Assembly (NCBI GenBank): GCA_036559195.1
Contig: DATBTN010000047.1
Span: 1-64,000, forward strand
Source: Candidatus Baltobacteraceae bacterium
GTDB lineage: Bacteria; Vulcanimicrobiota; Vulcanimicrobiia; Vulcanimicrobiales; Vulcanimicrobiaceae
Length of the DNA stretch: 64,000 nucleotides
Direction: 5' to 3'
Below are positions 53,932-62,273 of the stretch, one piece after another (position 1 is the first letter of the stretch; every line of letters begins with the position of its first letter). The notes under the pieces were generated by a model. That model did not search any database. It was not told where the DNA came from and saw only the letters and a list, made by a program, of their open reading frames with translations. A program made the translations under genes and the position numbers.

Positions 53932-54012
53932 TCGCCCACACCCGGTATGCGGGTAACTGCATACGCGACACGGTCGAAGGCCCGCCCTCTGGGCGGGCCT
54001 TCCCGTTTTTGG
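53932..54012 (+). ncRNA. Candidate small RNA, about 80 nt
   Basis: Between the candidate promoter and a strong terminator lies an 80-base segment with no ORF. It can form either ACCCG-GTATG-CGGGT (53942-53956) or GTATGC...GCATAC (53947-53966), but not both, as the arms overlap. This suggests a regulatory RNA or a remnant leader. It matches no class that I recognise. Confidence 0.4.
53978..54012 (+). terminator. Strong intrinsic terminator
   Basis: GAAGGCCCGCCC and GGGCGGGCCTTC form a 12-bp perfect stem with a 3-base loop, followed by CCG and TTTTT on the plus strand. On the minus strand no T tract follows, so it mainly serves a rightward transcript. Confidence 0.8.
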
Positions 54013-54020
54013 CGTGGGCG

Positions 54021-54299
54021 TTAGGGTTCGAATCCGCCGGCGCGCTTCGTGGCCTTGAATTCGACGATTTCGCACTCCGAGATCCCCTCGCGGACGAACG
54101 GATCCTCGGCGAGTACGCGCTCGATGTCTTCGCGCGAAGCGTCGGCGGTCACGATGACCCCGCCCACTCGCGGCTCTTGCGGACCCGATACGAGAAAGAG
54201 TCCGCTCGCGTAGTACCGATCCAAATACGCTCGATGCTCGGCAAGAAAGCGTTCCACGGCATCGAGCGGTTGGACGTATCGCGATAACAAGAGATACAT
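54021..54299 (-). CDS. YciI-family protein
   Basis: 92 aa with a ferredoxin-like YCII fold: YLLLSRYVQPLDAVERFLAE, LFLVSGPQEPRVGG and VLAEDPFVREGISECEIVEF. The conserved His and Asp of the family can be seen in LAEHRAYLDRY and AEDPF. Function is usually unknown; some members are small hydrolases or dehalogenase-like. It starts nine bases after the catalase stop and is probably cotranscribed with it. Confidence 0.85.
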   Translation of the reverse strand: MYLLLSRYVQPLDAVERFLAEHRAYLDRYYASGLFLVSGPQEPRVGGVIVTADASREDIERVLAEDPFVREGISECEIVEFKATKRAGGFEP

Positions 54300-54308
54300 T
54301 CGCGCCAG

Positions 54309-55907
54309 CTAGTTCGTTCCGACCGGATGCTCCTGTTTTTTCGAGCCATTGCTCGTTGCGCCGTTGGTGCCGGTGATCGTTAGCTCGCGCCGCTTATTCG
54401 GACCGGGATGACCCTCTAGCGGTTCGAGTTTGAGCGCTTTCTTCAGATCGAGGCCGGCGCGCGTTGCCAGCTGCGTTCCGTAGTCGGCGTCGCAGTGATA
54501 GAAATGCCACACCATACGCAGCGCGATATTCTCCGGGCATCCCTTGAGATCGCCGCCGATGTTGGCCAGCAGGTCCTCGCGTTCCCAGCCTTCGAGCGTG
54601 CGATACCGCTCGCCGGCTTGTTTGTAGTCGTCCTGCGTGCGCGTGATGCCGTGACGCATCACGTGCCCCGTAACCGGCTGGTAGTAATCGCGCTTATGCT
54701 TCGGCGCTTCCGTTAGGCCGTCGCGCGAGGTGGGCTCGTAATTCACGTGCGGGTCGCCCGCGTCGTCGACCGAGTACGCCATCTGTCCGTCCCGCTGGTA
54801 GGTGCGCACCGGTACTTTGGGCCGATTGATCGGCAACTGCAGGTAGTTCGCGCCGACGCGATAGCGTTGCGTATCGGAGTATGAGAACGTACGGCCGAGC
54901 AGCATCTTGTCGTCGGAGAAATCCATTCCGTCAACGAGCACGCCGGTACCGAATGCCGCTTGTTCGACCTCCGCAAAATAGTTTTCGGGATTCTTGTTGA
55001 GGACCATCTTGCCGACCGGGTGCTTCGGGAAAAGCTCCTCGGGCCAAACTTTCGTATCGTCGAGCGGGTCGAAATCCAGCTCCGGATGCTCGCTATCGGC
55101 CATCATCTGGATCTGCATCTCCCACTCGGGATAGTCGCCACGATCGATTGCTTCGAAGAGATCGCGCGTCGCGTGATTGTGATCTTTGGCTTGGATCTCG
55201 GCGGCCGCAGCGGCCGTGAGATTGCGGTTGCCCTGCTTGGGCACCCAATGATATTTGATCAAGGTCGATTCGCCATCGGCGTTGATCCAACGATAGGCGT
55301 TCACGCCCGACCCGATCATCTCGCGATAATTCGCGGGAATGCCCCACGGACTCTTAACCCACGTGATCAAATGCAGCATCTCGGGCTGGTGCATGGCAAA
55401 ATCGTAAAAGCGCCAGGGCTCGTAGACGTTGGTTTTCGGGTCGGGCTTCGCGGCGTGATTGAGATCCATAAATTTGGTCGCGTCCCGAATGAAAAATACC
55501 GGGAGATTGTTGCCGACCAAATCCCAGTTGCCGTCTTTGGTGTAGAATTTTACCGCGAAACCGCGCGGGTCGCGCATCGTCTCGGGCGACTCCTTGCCGC
55601 CGCCGACGGTTGAAAAGCGCACGAACACCGGCGTCTTATGGCCGGCCTCGGTGATGACTTTAGCGCGAGTGAAACGGTTCGCCGGTTCTTTGCCGACTTT
55701 GCCGTAGGATTCGAAGTAGCCGTGCGCTCCCGCCCCGCGCGCGTGGACCACCCGCTCCGGGACGCGCTCTCGATCGAAGTGCGACATCTTCTCGAGGAAA
55801 TGATAGTTCTCAAGCGTGGCCGGACCGCGCTCGCCGACCGTTCGAAGGTTCTGGTTGTCCCGAACCGGGTGTCCCTGGCGCGTGGTGAGGATCTCTTTTT
55901 TGCTCAT
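54309..55907 (-). CDS. katA: Heme catalase (second copy)
   Basis: 532 aa. Distal His in [15 protein letters not shown], Asn in [11 protein letters not shown], proximal Tyr in [14 protein letters not shown], and the start [18 protein letters not shown] is typical of clade-3 KatA enzymes. Cytosolic H2O2 removal. It has its own promoter with a Fur-type inverted repeat over the start region. It shares only the general catalase core with the copy at 10.2 kb and is not a recent duplicate. Confidence 0.95.
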   Translation of the reverse strand: MSKKEILTTRQGHPVRDNQNLRTVGERGPATLENYHFLEKMSHFDRERVPERVVHARGAGAHGYFESYGKVGKEPANRFTRAKVITEAGHKTPVFVRFSTVGGGKESPETMRDPRGFAVKFYTKDGNWDLVGNNLPVFFIRDATKFMDLNHAAKPDPKTNVYEPWRFYDFAMHQPEMLHLITWVKSPWGIPANYREMIGSGVNAYRWINADGESTLIKYHWVPKQGNRNLTAAAAAEIQAKDHNHATRDLFEAIDRGDYPEWEMQIQMMADSEHPELDFDPLDDTKVWPEELFPKHPVGKMVLNKNPENYFAEVEQAAFGTGVLVDGMDFSDDKMLLGRTFSYSDTQRYRVGANYLQLPINRPKVPVRTYQRDGQMAYSVDDAGDPHVNYEPTSRDGLTEAPKHKRDYYQPVTGHVMRHGITRTQDDYKQAGERYRTLEGWEREDLLANIGGDLKGCPENIALRMVWHFYHCDADYGTQLATRAGLDLKKALKLEPLEGHPGPNKRRELTITGTNGATSNGSKKQEHPVGTN

Positions 55908-55923
55908 GGTCCCTCACAGATTA

Positions 55924-55938
55924 TGAAAATGGTTTTCA
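55924..55938 (-). promoter_or_regulatory. Candidate Fur/PerR-family operator of second catalase
   Basis: TGAAAACCATTTTCA on the minus strand, a near-perfect 7-1-7 inverted repeat, begins about 8 bp after the -10 box and so overlaps the likely transcription start. It is the clearest of the three copies in the window. Confidence 0.65.
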
Positions 55939-55946
55939 GTTTTTTC

Positions 55947-55976
55947 ATACTACCACCAGGCGATGGAAAAGAGCAA
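55947..55976 (-). promoter_or_regulatory. Promoter of second catalase
   Basis: Minus strand -35 TTGCTC (55971-55976), 18-bp spacer, -10 TAGTAT (55947-55952). Confidence 0.5.
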
Positions 55977-56017
55977 GAGCGTCGCTCGTTCGATCCAAGC
56001 CGCGGCGGCGGCGCGCG

Positions 56018-57946
56018 TTACGGTTGGTGAACGCGCATCCACAGCCGCCGCGCTCGGTCTAGCAGCGCCGGCCGATCCGCCGCAAGCACGAGGCGTTGGC
56101 GCACCAGTATTCGCGATGCAGCCGCATAGAGCGCCAAGTAGACGTCTTCGCTTGGATAGCGTTCCTCGATCGAGAGTCGCGGATCGCCGGTTGCCAGCCG
56201 CCGCGCGCGCGTTTGAGCGAACGGGAGAAACGAGCCGTAAAAATCCGACGTCTTCGCGGGAGCGCCGACCGATGGACTGCGCAAATTCCACCCCGTGTAG
56301 GTTGCCAGCGGCACGGCGATCTCCGGCAGGCGGATGCCGGCGAGGTCGGTGCCGTCCGCATCGACTTGCGGCAGCAGCACGGGATACGCGGCGCCCACGA
56401 GCGGCGGCTCGTTATCGACTATTCCGTCGCTTGCGAATCGCGAACCGTAGTCGACGCGATAGACCATGCGATAGTACTGCGGAAACGTCACGCCGGGGAT
56501 CGTTGGGAAAGCGACGCGATCGAGCGGCACGAGCGTCTTGGCCGCAATTGTCGGGATTCGGCTCGCAGGCGGCTTCGTACCGCGACGTACCCACGCATCG
56601 AGGTCCACCAAGAGCGCGCGCATCATATACCGGTAGTCGAGAATATCCGGTTGATTTTGCAGGAACGGTTCTCGACCCGTATCGATCGGCAGCGAAAAAT
56701 GCTGCCCGCCGGCGAGCAAGTATTCGCGCACGTTCGGTGACAAGGCGGCGTCGCGCGAGGCGTCGATCGTAGTATGCGTCAGCGATGCCGCACGGCCCCA
56801 GTATCCGTAGGACGAATTGGTGAGAACGATCTTAACCGCGGGATCGATCCCTCCGTCGAGGGTGAACGGCGGGAGATCGGTCGGATAGAAAAACGATGAA
56901 AAGCTCGGTCCGTCGCGCGACGGCTGCGCGAACCGGTGGTTGAAGCTCCCGCGACCGGCGCCCGCAACGTGAGCGAGGATCGCATCGAAGACTTCTCGGT
57001 CGCGTTCGTCGCGATTGAAGCCTTGGTAAAAAAAGTGGCGGAGAAAGCGGCCGCTCTGCGAGATACCGAATCCATACGCGCGCTTTGCCGGAACGATCGC
57101 ATGCGGATCGTACTTGAGATACGAAACGGCGTCGCGAACGGCAGCCAAACCCAACCCGACCGGCACTGGATTGGTCGCACGATACACGAGTTCGTAGATT
57201 TTGCCGGGCGTAAATCCCGCGTCGTAACGGATCGCGGGCCGATCGGTTGCGAATCGCCACGCACTGCGGGGTATCACGATCCGCGGACCGTTCACCTCGT
57301 CGCGAACCGTCAGCACGTTCGCCGGGTCGTTCGGATCGACGACCGGGTAGGGAACATGTCCGCGATGCGCCAGGTCCATGTACGACGAGCGTTCCGACGG
57401 CACGTCGTCGTCGCGCACGAGTCCGGTAATCGGCTTCCCGTTTTCCGTTACGACGGGCACGTCGAGACGCAGATGTTTTGCATCGCGAGGAACGTCGAAT
57501 TGCCAGCCGACCCACGCGAGCGTGTATCCGGCATCGAGTAAAAATCCATCGCCCGGATCGTCGGGACCGTGGCCGCTCGCGAGATCGAACCACGCGGGCA
57601 GCGAGCGGCCCCCGCGATTGCTCACTTCGAAGAGCACGGTCCCGTTGCGTTTTGCGGGATTTCTGGGCGTTAAGATCTCCAGATCGCCGGCGGATTCCAC
57701 CAATCCATGCTTGTCGCGCGGCGCTCGATCGAGATCGACGATCGCTTTATTGCGCGCGGCGCGAGGATCGTCGGCAAAGTGCATCCGGCCGACGATGCGC
57801 TCGTAGGGGCCGGCCGAACCGAACGAGCGGCCCGCCAGGTACGGGCCGCGACTCGCCACATCGACGCCGTCCACGTGCGCGCTCGCAGCGGTTGCGGGCA
57901 CGGTAAAAACCGCGATCGCGACCAATAGCCGGCCCCATCGGTTCAT
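56018..57946 (-). CDS. Secreted alpha/beta hydrolase domain protein (Abhydrolase_10 type)
   Basis: 642 aa. Signal peptide LLVAIAVFTVPATAASA. Family blocks: GPYERIVGRMHFADDP, VLFEVSNRGGRSLP, GFLLDAGYTLAWVGWQFDVP and the nucleophile elbow GFGISQSGRFLRHFFYQGFN. The reaction is unknown; this group hydrolyses esters or amides outside the cytosol. AAGGGG precedes the ATG. It is divergent from the Fur-family gene, and the shared 50-bp gap contains a Fur-type operator, so it may be in the same regulon. Confidence 0.85.
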   Translation of the reverse strand: MNRWGRLLVAIAVFTVPATAASAHVDGVDVASRGPYLAGRSFGSAGPYERIVGRMHFADDPRAARNKAIVDLDRAPRDKHGLVESAGDLEILTPRNPAKRNGTVLFEVSNRGGRSLPAWFDLASGHGPDDPGDGFLLDAGYTLAWVGWQFDVPRDAKHLRLDVPVVTENGKPITGLVRDDDVPSERSSYMDLAHRGHVPYPVVDPNDPANVLTVRDEVNGPRIVIPRSAWRFATDRPAIRYDAGFTPGKIYELVYRATNPVPVGLGLAAVRDAVSYLKYDPHAIVPAKRAYGFGISQSGRFLRHFFYQGFNRDERDREVFDAILAHVAGAGRGSFNHRFAQPSRDGPSFSSFFYPTDLPPFTLDGGIDPAVKIVLTNSSYGYWGRAASLTHTTIDASRDAALSPNVREYLLAGGQHFSLPIDTGREPFLQNQPDILDYRYMMRALLVDLDAWVRRGTKPPASRIPTIAAKTLVPLDRVAFPTIPGVTFPQYYRMVYRVDYGSRFASDGIVDNEPPLVGAAYPVLLPQVDADGTDLAGIRLPEIAVPLATYTGWNLRSPSVGAPAKTSDFYGSFLPFAQTRARRLATGDPRLSIEERYPSEDVYLALYAAASRILVRQRLVLAADRPALLDRARRLWMRVHQP

Positions 57947-57959
57947 TCAGTTTTCCCCT

Positions 57960-57974
57960 TGAAAATGACGTTCA
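57960..57974. promoter_or_regulatory. Candidate Fur/PerR-family operator between the hydrolase and regulator genes
   Basis: TGAAAATGACGTTCA, an imperfect 7-1-7 inverted repeat in the 50-bp divergent gap. It would allow autoregulation of the regulator and control of the hydrolase. Confidence 0.55.
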
Positions 57975-57996
57975 GTTCCTTGCCTGCGAGGAGGAT

Positions 57997-58440
57997 ATGG
58001 TACAATGGCGCCAGCTTATGACCGACAGCCTCACCTCCGCCCAGCCCCATTTGGCCAAAAACTACCGCTTCGTGTACGAGATCGTCCGCGAACAGGGCCG
58101 AGGTACGCACTTGGCTATGTCCGACGTCTACGCCCTCGCGAAGGACCGGCAGCCGGGCATCGGTTTCACGACCGTCTATCGAGCGCTCGCCCGTTTGCGC
58201 GACATGGGCCTGGTCGCCGAGATTCTGCTTCCGGGAGCGGATAGCGCGTACTACGAACCCTCGGGCGCGGCCCACGCGCATTTTCGCTGCGACCGCTGCG
58301 GCAGCGTGCAAGACGTCGACTACCAAATCCCCAAACGCGTCGTCGGCGATCTCGCTCGTACGCATGGCGTCGAAGTGAGCGAGGTTCTCGTGAGCCTGCA
58401 CGGCCGCTGCGCGGCGTGTCGAAGCGCTCAACCGGCGTAG
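57997..58440 (+). CDS. Fur-family metalloregulator (Fur/PerR-like)
   Basis: 147 aa. Winged helix FTTVYRALARLRDMGLVAE; regulatory ligands around H93 and H95 (AAHAHFRC); structural zinc pairs C98-C101 and C138-C141. D106 lies at the position of Bacillus PerR Asp104, which is associated with peroxide sensing (Fur usually has Glu), while Glu87 at the Asp85 position is Fur-like. So it could be a PerR-type peroxide sensor, but the evidence is mixed. Start uncertain: GAGGAGG is very close to ATG 57997; ATG 58018 lacks a site. Its 3' end overlaps cfa by 13 bp. Confidence 0.88.
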   Translation: MVQWRQLMTDSLTSAQPHLAKNYRFVYEIVREQGRGTHLAMSDVYALAKDRQPGIGFTTVYRALARLRDMGLVAEILLPGADSAYYEPSGAAHAHFRCDRCGSVQDVDYQIPKRVVGDLARTHGVEVSEVLVSLHGRCAACRSAQPA

Positions 58441-59714
58441 AGTTCGCGCCGCGTCGGCGGCAGATCCACGCGTCCCCCACCCTCGGGCTTGGCGAGCAAT
58501 GACTGAAAGAGGCCGATCCGCCCGATTCTAAAGCCCTGTGCACTGCCGGCCATATAGAGCCGCCACGTTCGAAACGCTTGCTCTCCGGCGGTCGCTATCG
58601 CGGTCGACCCGTTACGCTCGAGATTCGCAACCCACGCGCGCAACGTTCGCATGTAGTGCTCGCGCAGATTCTCGACGTCCCGAACCTCGAAACCGGCTCG
58701 TTCCGCTACGAGCAGCGCGTCGGAAACCGCCACCAGCTCGCCATCGGGAAAGATGAACCGCTCCATAAACCCGCTCGACTTGCCGCCTTTACGCCCCGGC
58801 CCTTGTTCGGCGATGCCGTGATTTAGAAACAATCCGCCGGGTTTGAGCAACGAAAACGCCGTCTCGAAATACTCGGGGAGCTTGGAACGGCCGACGTGTT
58901 CGAACATGCCGATGCTCGCGATCTTGTCGAACGTCGTCTTTGGCAGTTCGCGGTAATCCCACAACTCGACGCGCGCGTGGCTCTCCACGCCGGCCGCCGC
59001 GATCCGTCGTTGCGCCTCTTCGTACTGCGCCCGGCTCAGCGTTACGCCGAGCACGTCGGCCCCGAACTGCTTGGCCGCGCGCACGACGAGCGCGCCCCAT
59101 CCGCAGCCGATATCCAACAGCCGTTCGCCGCGCGCGAGCCGCAATTTACGCAGCGTGTGATCGATCTTCGCGATTTGCGCGTCGTCGAGATTGTCGACGC
59201 CATCGTCGTAGTAAGCGCACGAGTATACCAGTTCGCGATCCAAAAACGTCCGGTAAAAATCGACCGGCTGATCGTAGTGGAATCCGATGGCCGCGCGATC
59301 GCGCGCGCGCGAATGCATGCGGCCGTTCAAACGCGCCTCGTGCAGCGGCGGAAATTTGCCCTTCGGCAAGCGCATCAGCAAGAGCAAGAGCCGCGCCATC
59401 GTGGGGCGCGGCATGCGTTCGAGCGCCCGGTACAGTTCGTCGACCGCGGCTTCCATATCGCCGTCGCATTCGAGCAGGCCGGCGGCAAAGGCGCGCCCGG
59501 CGTTGAGATCGACCGGCGGCGCGAACGCCATTCGCAGCGTCGCCGGGGTGTTGATTCGCAGCGTGAAATCCGCGTGGATCTCGGCCGGGATCTCGGTGCC
59601 GTCCCAGAGGCACACGGCGAATCGGCGCGCATAGGATTCTCCGAAGATCAGCCGCAGAATCGCCGCCGCAATCCGGGCATGAGGATCGGTCGATGCAAAC
59701 GTTTCGACGATCAT
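58428..59714 (-). CDS. cfa: Cyclopropane-fatty-acyl-phospholipid synthase-like methyltransferase
   Basis: 428 aa from ATG 59714. The SAM site is LLDIGCGWGALVVRAAKQFG; HYDQPVDFYRTFLDRELVYS and SIGMFEHVGRSKLPEYF are CFA synthase blocks, and the N-terminal lipid-binding domain is present. It adds methylene from SAM across unsaturated acyl chains of membrane lipids. The catalytic bicarbonate-site residues were not verified. Convergent with the Fur-family gene. Confidence 0.92.
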   Translation of the reverse strand: MIVETFASTDPHARIAAAILRLIFGESYARRFAVCLWDGTEIPAEIHADFTLRINTPATLRMAFAPPVDLNAGRAFAAGLLECDGDMEAAVDELYRALERMPRPTMARLLLLLMRLPKGKFPPLHEARLNGRMHSRARDRAAIGFHYDQPVDFYRTFLDRELVYSCAYYDDGVDNLDDAQIAKIDHTLRKLRLARGERLLDIGCGWGALVVRAAKQFGADVLGVTLSRAQYEEAQRRIAAAGVESHARVELWDYRELPKTTFDKIASIGMFEHVGRSKLPEYFETAFSLLKPGGLFLNHGIAEQGPGRKGGKSSGFMERFIFPDGELVAVSDALLVAERAGFEVRDVENLREHYMRTLRAWVANLERNGSTAIATAGEQAFRTWRLYMAGSAQGFRIGRIGLFQSLLAKPEGGGRVDLPPTRRELYAG

Positions 59715-59823
59715 CCTGCAGGCGTTTCGCGCGCGGGTGCGGGGCTCCCGCCGCAGTGAAATACGGCGAGCCGGCAAACCCCCGGCAACCTCAGCGTCAC
59801 CTGCGTGCGGCAGAGTCGGTCGA

Positions 59824-60417
59824 ATGGACCAATCGATTGCGAACCTCGCCCTCGATCTTATCGACACGCGCTCGACGCTCGGCGTCACCGGGGTTGCCGC
59901 GATCGCGCGAACGCTCGCACGATTCGGTGCGCCCGCTCTCACCTACGCGAGCCGTCACGGCGTTCGCGTCGTTCCGCTGCTTCGCAATCAGCGCTACGCG
60001 CAAGCTTCGGCGGCGCTGCAGCGGCTCGGCGTCGACGTCGATAGCTGGCCGGCGCCGCCGGCCGGCCTCTTCGTCGTCGAGGAGCGTTGCATGTATTTGC
60101 GATCGCGCAGCGCTATGACCGTGGCCCACGAATTCGGTCACGCCTTGGACTGCGCGCTCGGGGGCGGTGTCTACCGTTCGAGCGTCGATCCCGCACTGCG
60201 CCGGCTCTTCGCCGATGCCCGCGCGTTCGTTACGCCGTACGCCGCTACCGGCCTGGATGAATATTTTGCCGAAAGCCTGCGCGCGTACGTCGAGGCCAAC
60301 GATCCGCAATCGTTTTGGCCGCGCGCCACGCGCGAGCGCTTGCGGCGCGTCGACGCGCCGATGTTCGGCTACGTCGAGCGCCTCTTCGCGTGCGACTTTC
60401 TCGCGGCTATTGCTTGA
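59824..60417 (+). CDS. Small zincin, anthrax lethal factor-like (ATLF-type) metallopeptidase domain
   Basis: 197 aa. VAHEFGHALD gives HExxH; DEYFAESLRAYVE downstream supplies a third Glu ligand in the pattern E-x-F-A-E seen in ATLF-like domains. No signal peptide or toxin delivery domain is seen, so it probably works inside the cell. A substrate cannot be named. Its end overlaps the cytochrome c gene by 11 bp on the other strand. Confidence 0.75.
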   Translation: MDQSIANLALDLIDTRSTLGVTGVAAIARTLARFGAPALTYASRHGVRVVPLLRNQRYAQASAALQRLGVDVDSWPAPPAGLFVVEERCMYLRSRSAMTVAHEFGHALDCALGGGVYRSSVDPALRRLFADARAFVTPYAATGLDEYFAESLRAYVEANDPQSFWPRATRERLRRVDAPMFGYVERLFACDFLAAIA

Positions 60418-60874
60418 CCGCGGTCACTTGCGCCGTGGTTACCGGCCCGGCCGAGTTGCCCCACGACGATCGCACGTAGGTAATCACCGATGCGATGTCC
60501 GCGTCGCTGAGTTGACCCTTCCACGGCGGCATCTGGCCGTTGTAGCTCTGGCCGTTCACTTGAATCTTGCCGGTCAAACCGTATTTCACGATGTGGATCA
60601 CTTTGGCCGCGTCGCCCGTAACGACCGAATTCTTGGCCAGCGGCGGAAACGCGCCGGGCTGCCCTTGGCCCGCGGCCTGGTGGCAACTCGCGCAGTTGCT
60701 CGAAAAGACTTGCGCGCCGTGCGCATTCGCGGCGCCGCCCGCCGATTTCGGAGCGGTGGTCGCGCTGCTCGTCGTCGTGCTCGTGTCCGTCGAGGTGCTG
60801 TTCTTCGAACAGCCCGTCGCGAGCAGCGCCACGGCCAGTATGCCGCTAAGTGCGATGAGAGATGATGGTCGCAT
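60407..60874 (-). CDS. c-type cytochrome lipoprotein
   Basis: 155 aa from ATG 60874. Lipobox LLATGC with Cys22, a Ser/Thr-rich linker (TSTDTSTTTSSATT), then a class I cytochrome c: heme site CASCH (61-65) and distal Met in NGQMPPWKGQL. Anchored to the outer face of the membrane, it would carry electrons; a terminal oxidase or partner is not in the window. Confidence 0.9.
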   Translation of the reverse strand: MRPSSLIALSGILAVALLATGCSKNSTSTDTSTTTSSATTAPKSAGGAANAHGAQVFSSNCASCHQAAGQGQPGAFPPLAKNSVVTGDAAKVIHIVKYGLTGKIQVNGQSYNGQMPPWKGQLSDADIASVITYVRSSWGNSAGPVTTAQVTAVKQ

Positions 60875-60889
60875 ACAGCACGTCCTTTC

Positions 60890-61044
60890 GAAAACGCCCT
60901 TCGACAACTTGGTCCTTCGACGAGCTCTGTCCTTCGACGAGCTCTGTCCTTCGACAAGCTCAGGATGACAAAGAGGGGGGGCGCGTTTGTCATGGTGAGT
61001 TTGTCGAACCGTGGGTCCGTCCTTCGACGGGCTCAGGATGACAG
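60890..61044. repeat. Cluster of interspersed repeat copies
   Basis: At least five whole or partial copies of the TTCGACAAGCTCAGGATGAC unit, some degenerate (CCTTCGACGAGCTCTGTCCT twice in tandem), lie in both orientations. The cluster spans the gap upstream of the cytochrome gene and the 3' end of rodA, contributing rodA's last ~17 codons. Confidence 0.85.
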
Positions 61045-62273
61045 AGGGGTTGGGCGCTCATTGCCCAGGCTAGGGCTACGAGTAGGAAGTTTGCGACGAG
61101 CGAACTGCCGCCGTAGGAGATGAACGGGAGCGTGATTCCGGTGAGCGGGAAGAGTCCGATGACGCCGCCCACGATGATCACGACTTGGAAACCGAGCGTA
61201 GCCGAAAGACCGACCGCCAGCAGCTTCGTGTAGAGATCGGGTTGCGAGAACGCCACGCCGAGAATGCGCCGCACCAGCAGAAAAAAGAGCCCGAGCAACA
61301 CGACCGCGCCGAGCGCGCCGAATTCTTCGGAGAACGCGGCGTAGATATAATCGGTCCCGACATCGGGAATGAATCCCGGATGGCCCAAGCGGTAGCCGGT
61401 GCCGAAGAGACCGCCGGCGGCCAGCGAGTAGTACCCCTGCGCGGCCTGATAGCCGGCGCCGAGCGGGTCGGCGAACGGATTGCGCCAGACGGCGATGCGC
61501 GTTGCCACGTAGCTATAGTGGTGCATCGCCCAAAGCGCAACCACACCGAAGACGCCGAACCCGCCGATCACCAGATCGATTCGGCGCGTCGCCACGTAGA
61601 GCAAGGCGGCAAAGGTTGCGAGCAAGAGGGTCGCCATGCCGAGATCGCGCTGCAGGATCAGGATCGCCATCGAAGCGCCCCACCCCAAAAAGAGCGGTCC
61701 CAAATACTTCACGTTCGCGCGTATCGACCACGGCTTCGCCGTCGCGATGACGTCGGCCGTCTCCGCGAGATAGGCCGCCAAGAAAAACACGATGAACAGT
61801 TTTATCAGCTCGACGGGCTCGTATTGTACCGGACCGAGTTTGATCCACAATTTCGCGCCGTTGACTTCTTGACCGAAGATGACGAGCATGAGAAATAGGA
61901 CGAGCGATCCCAGCACCCACAAATACTTAAACGATGCCAACCGCCGGAATTGCGTGAACGCCGGACCGGCCACGATCGCCAGCAGCAGGGAGATCAGCAG
62001 CCAGTATTGCTGCTTGTGGGCAAGTTGCGGCGAGATGCGGGCCACCAGCGTTAAGCCGAGCGCCGAGAGCACGATTGCGATGGCGGGCAGCACGTCGTCA
62101 CGGCGCGCGTCTTTGGGCTGCCAGAGCACCCATGCGACGCTCGCGCAGGCGAGCACGACCAGTAACCAGGGCGTGACCGTTTTCGGCGGCACGAACGAAA
62201 GCATCAGCGCGGCGACGGCGATCGCGATCGCCGTTGGAGCGAGGCGCCGAAGCGTGATAGTTACTGGAGGCAC
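60990..62273 (-). CDS. rodA: FtsW/RodA/SpoVE-family peptidoglycan polymerase
   Basis: About 427 aa with roughly ten membrane helices. SEDS signatures: WIKLGPVQYEPVELIKL, LILQRDLGMATLLL, FIPDVGTDYIYAAFSEEFG and LPFISYGGSSLVANFL. It polymerises lipid II for wall elongation or division. GTG 62273 overlaps the PP2C gene by 13 bp but has no ribosome site, so the start is uncertain. The C-terminus (CHPEPVEGR) and stop are encoded by the repeat cluster, replacing the original tail. Part of an fha-PP2C-rodA set, as in Actinobacteria. Confidence 0.9.
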   Translation of the reverse strand: MPPVTITLRRLAPTAIAIAVAALMLSFVPPKTVTPWLLVVLACASVAWVLWQPKDARRDDVLPAIAIVLSALGLTLVARISPQLAHKQQYWLLISLLLAIVAGPAFTQFRRLASFKYLWVLGSLVLFLMLVIFGQEVNGAKLWIKLGPVQYEPVELIKLFIVFFLAAYLAETADVIATAKPWSIRANVKYLGPLFLGWGASMAILILQRDLGMATLLLATFAALLYVATRRIDLVIGGFGVFGVVALWAMHHYSYVATRIAVWRNPFADPLGAGYQAAQGYYSLAAGGLFGTGYRLGHPGFIPDVGTDYIYAAFSEEFGALGAVVLLGLFFLLVRRILGVAFSQPDLYTKLLAVGLSATLGFQVVIIVGGVIGLFPLTGITLPFISYGGSSLVANFLLVALAWAMSAQPLCHPEPVEGRTHGSTNSP

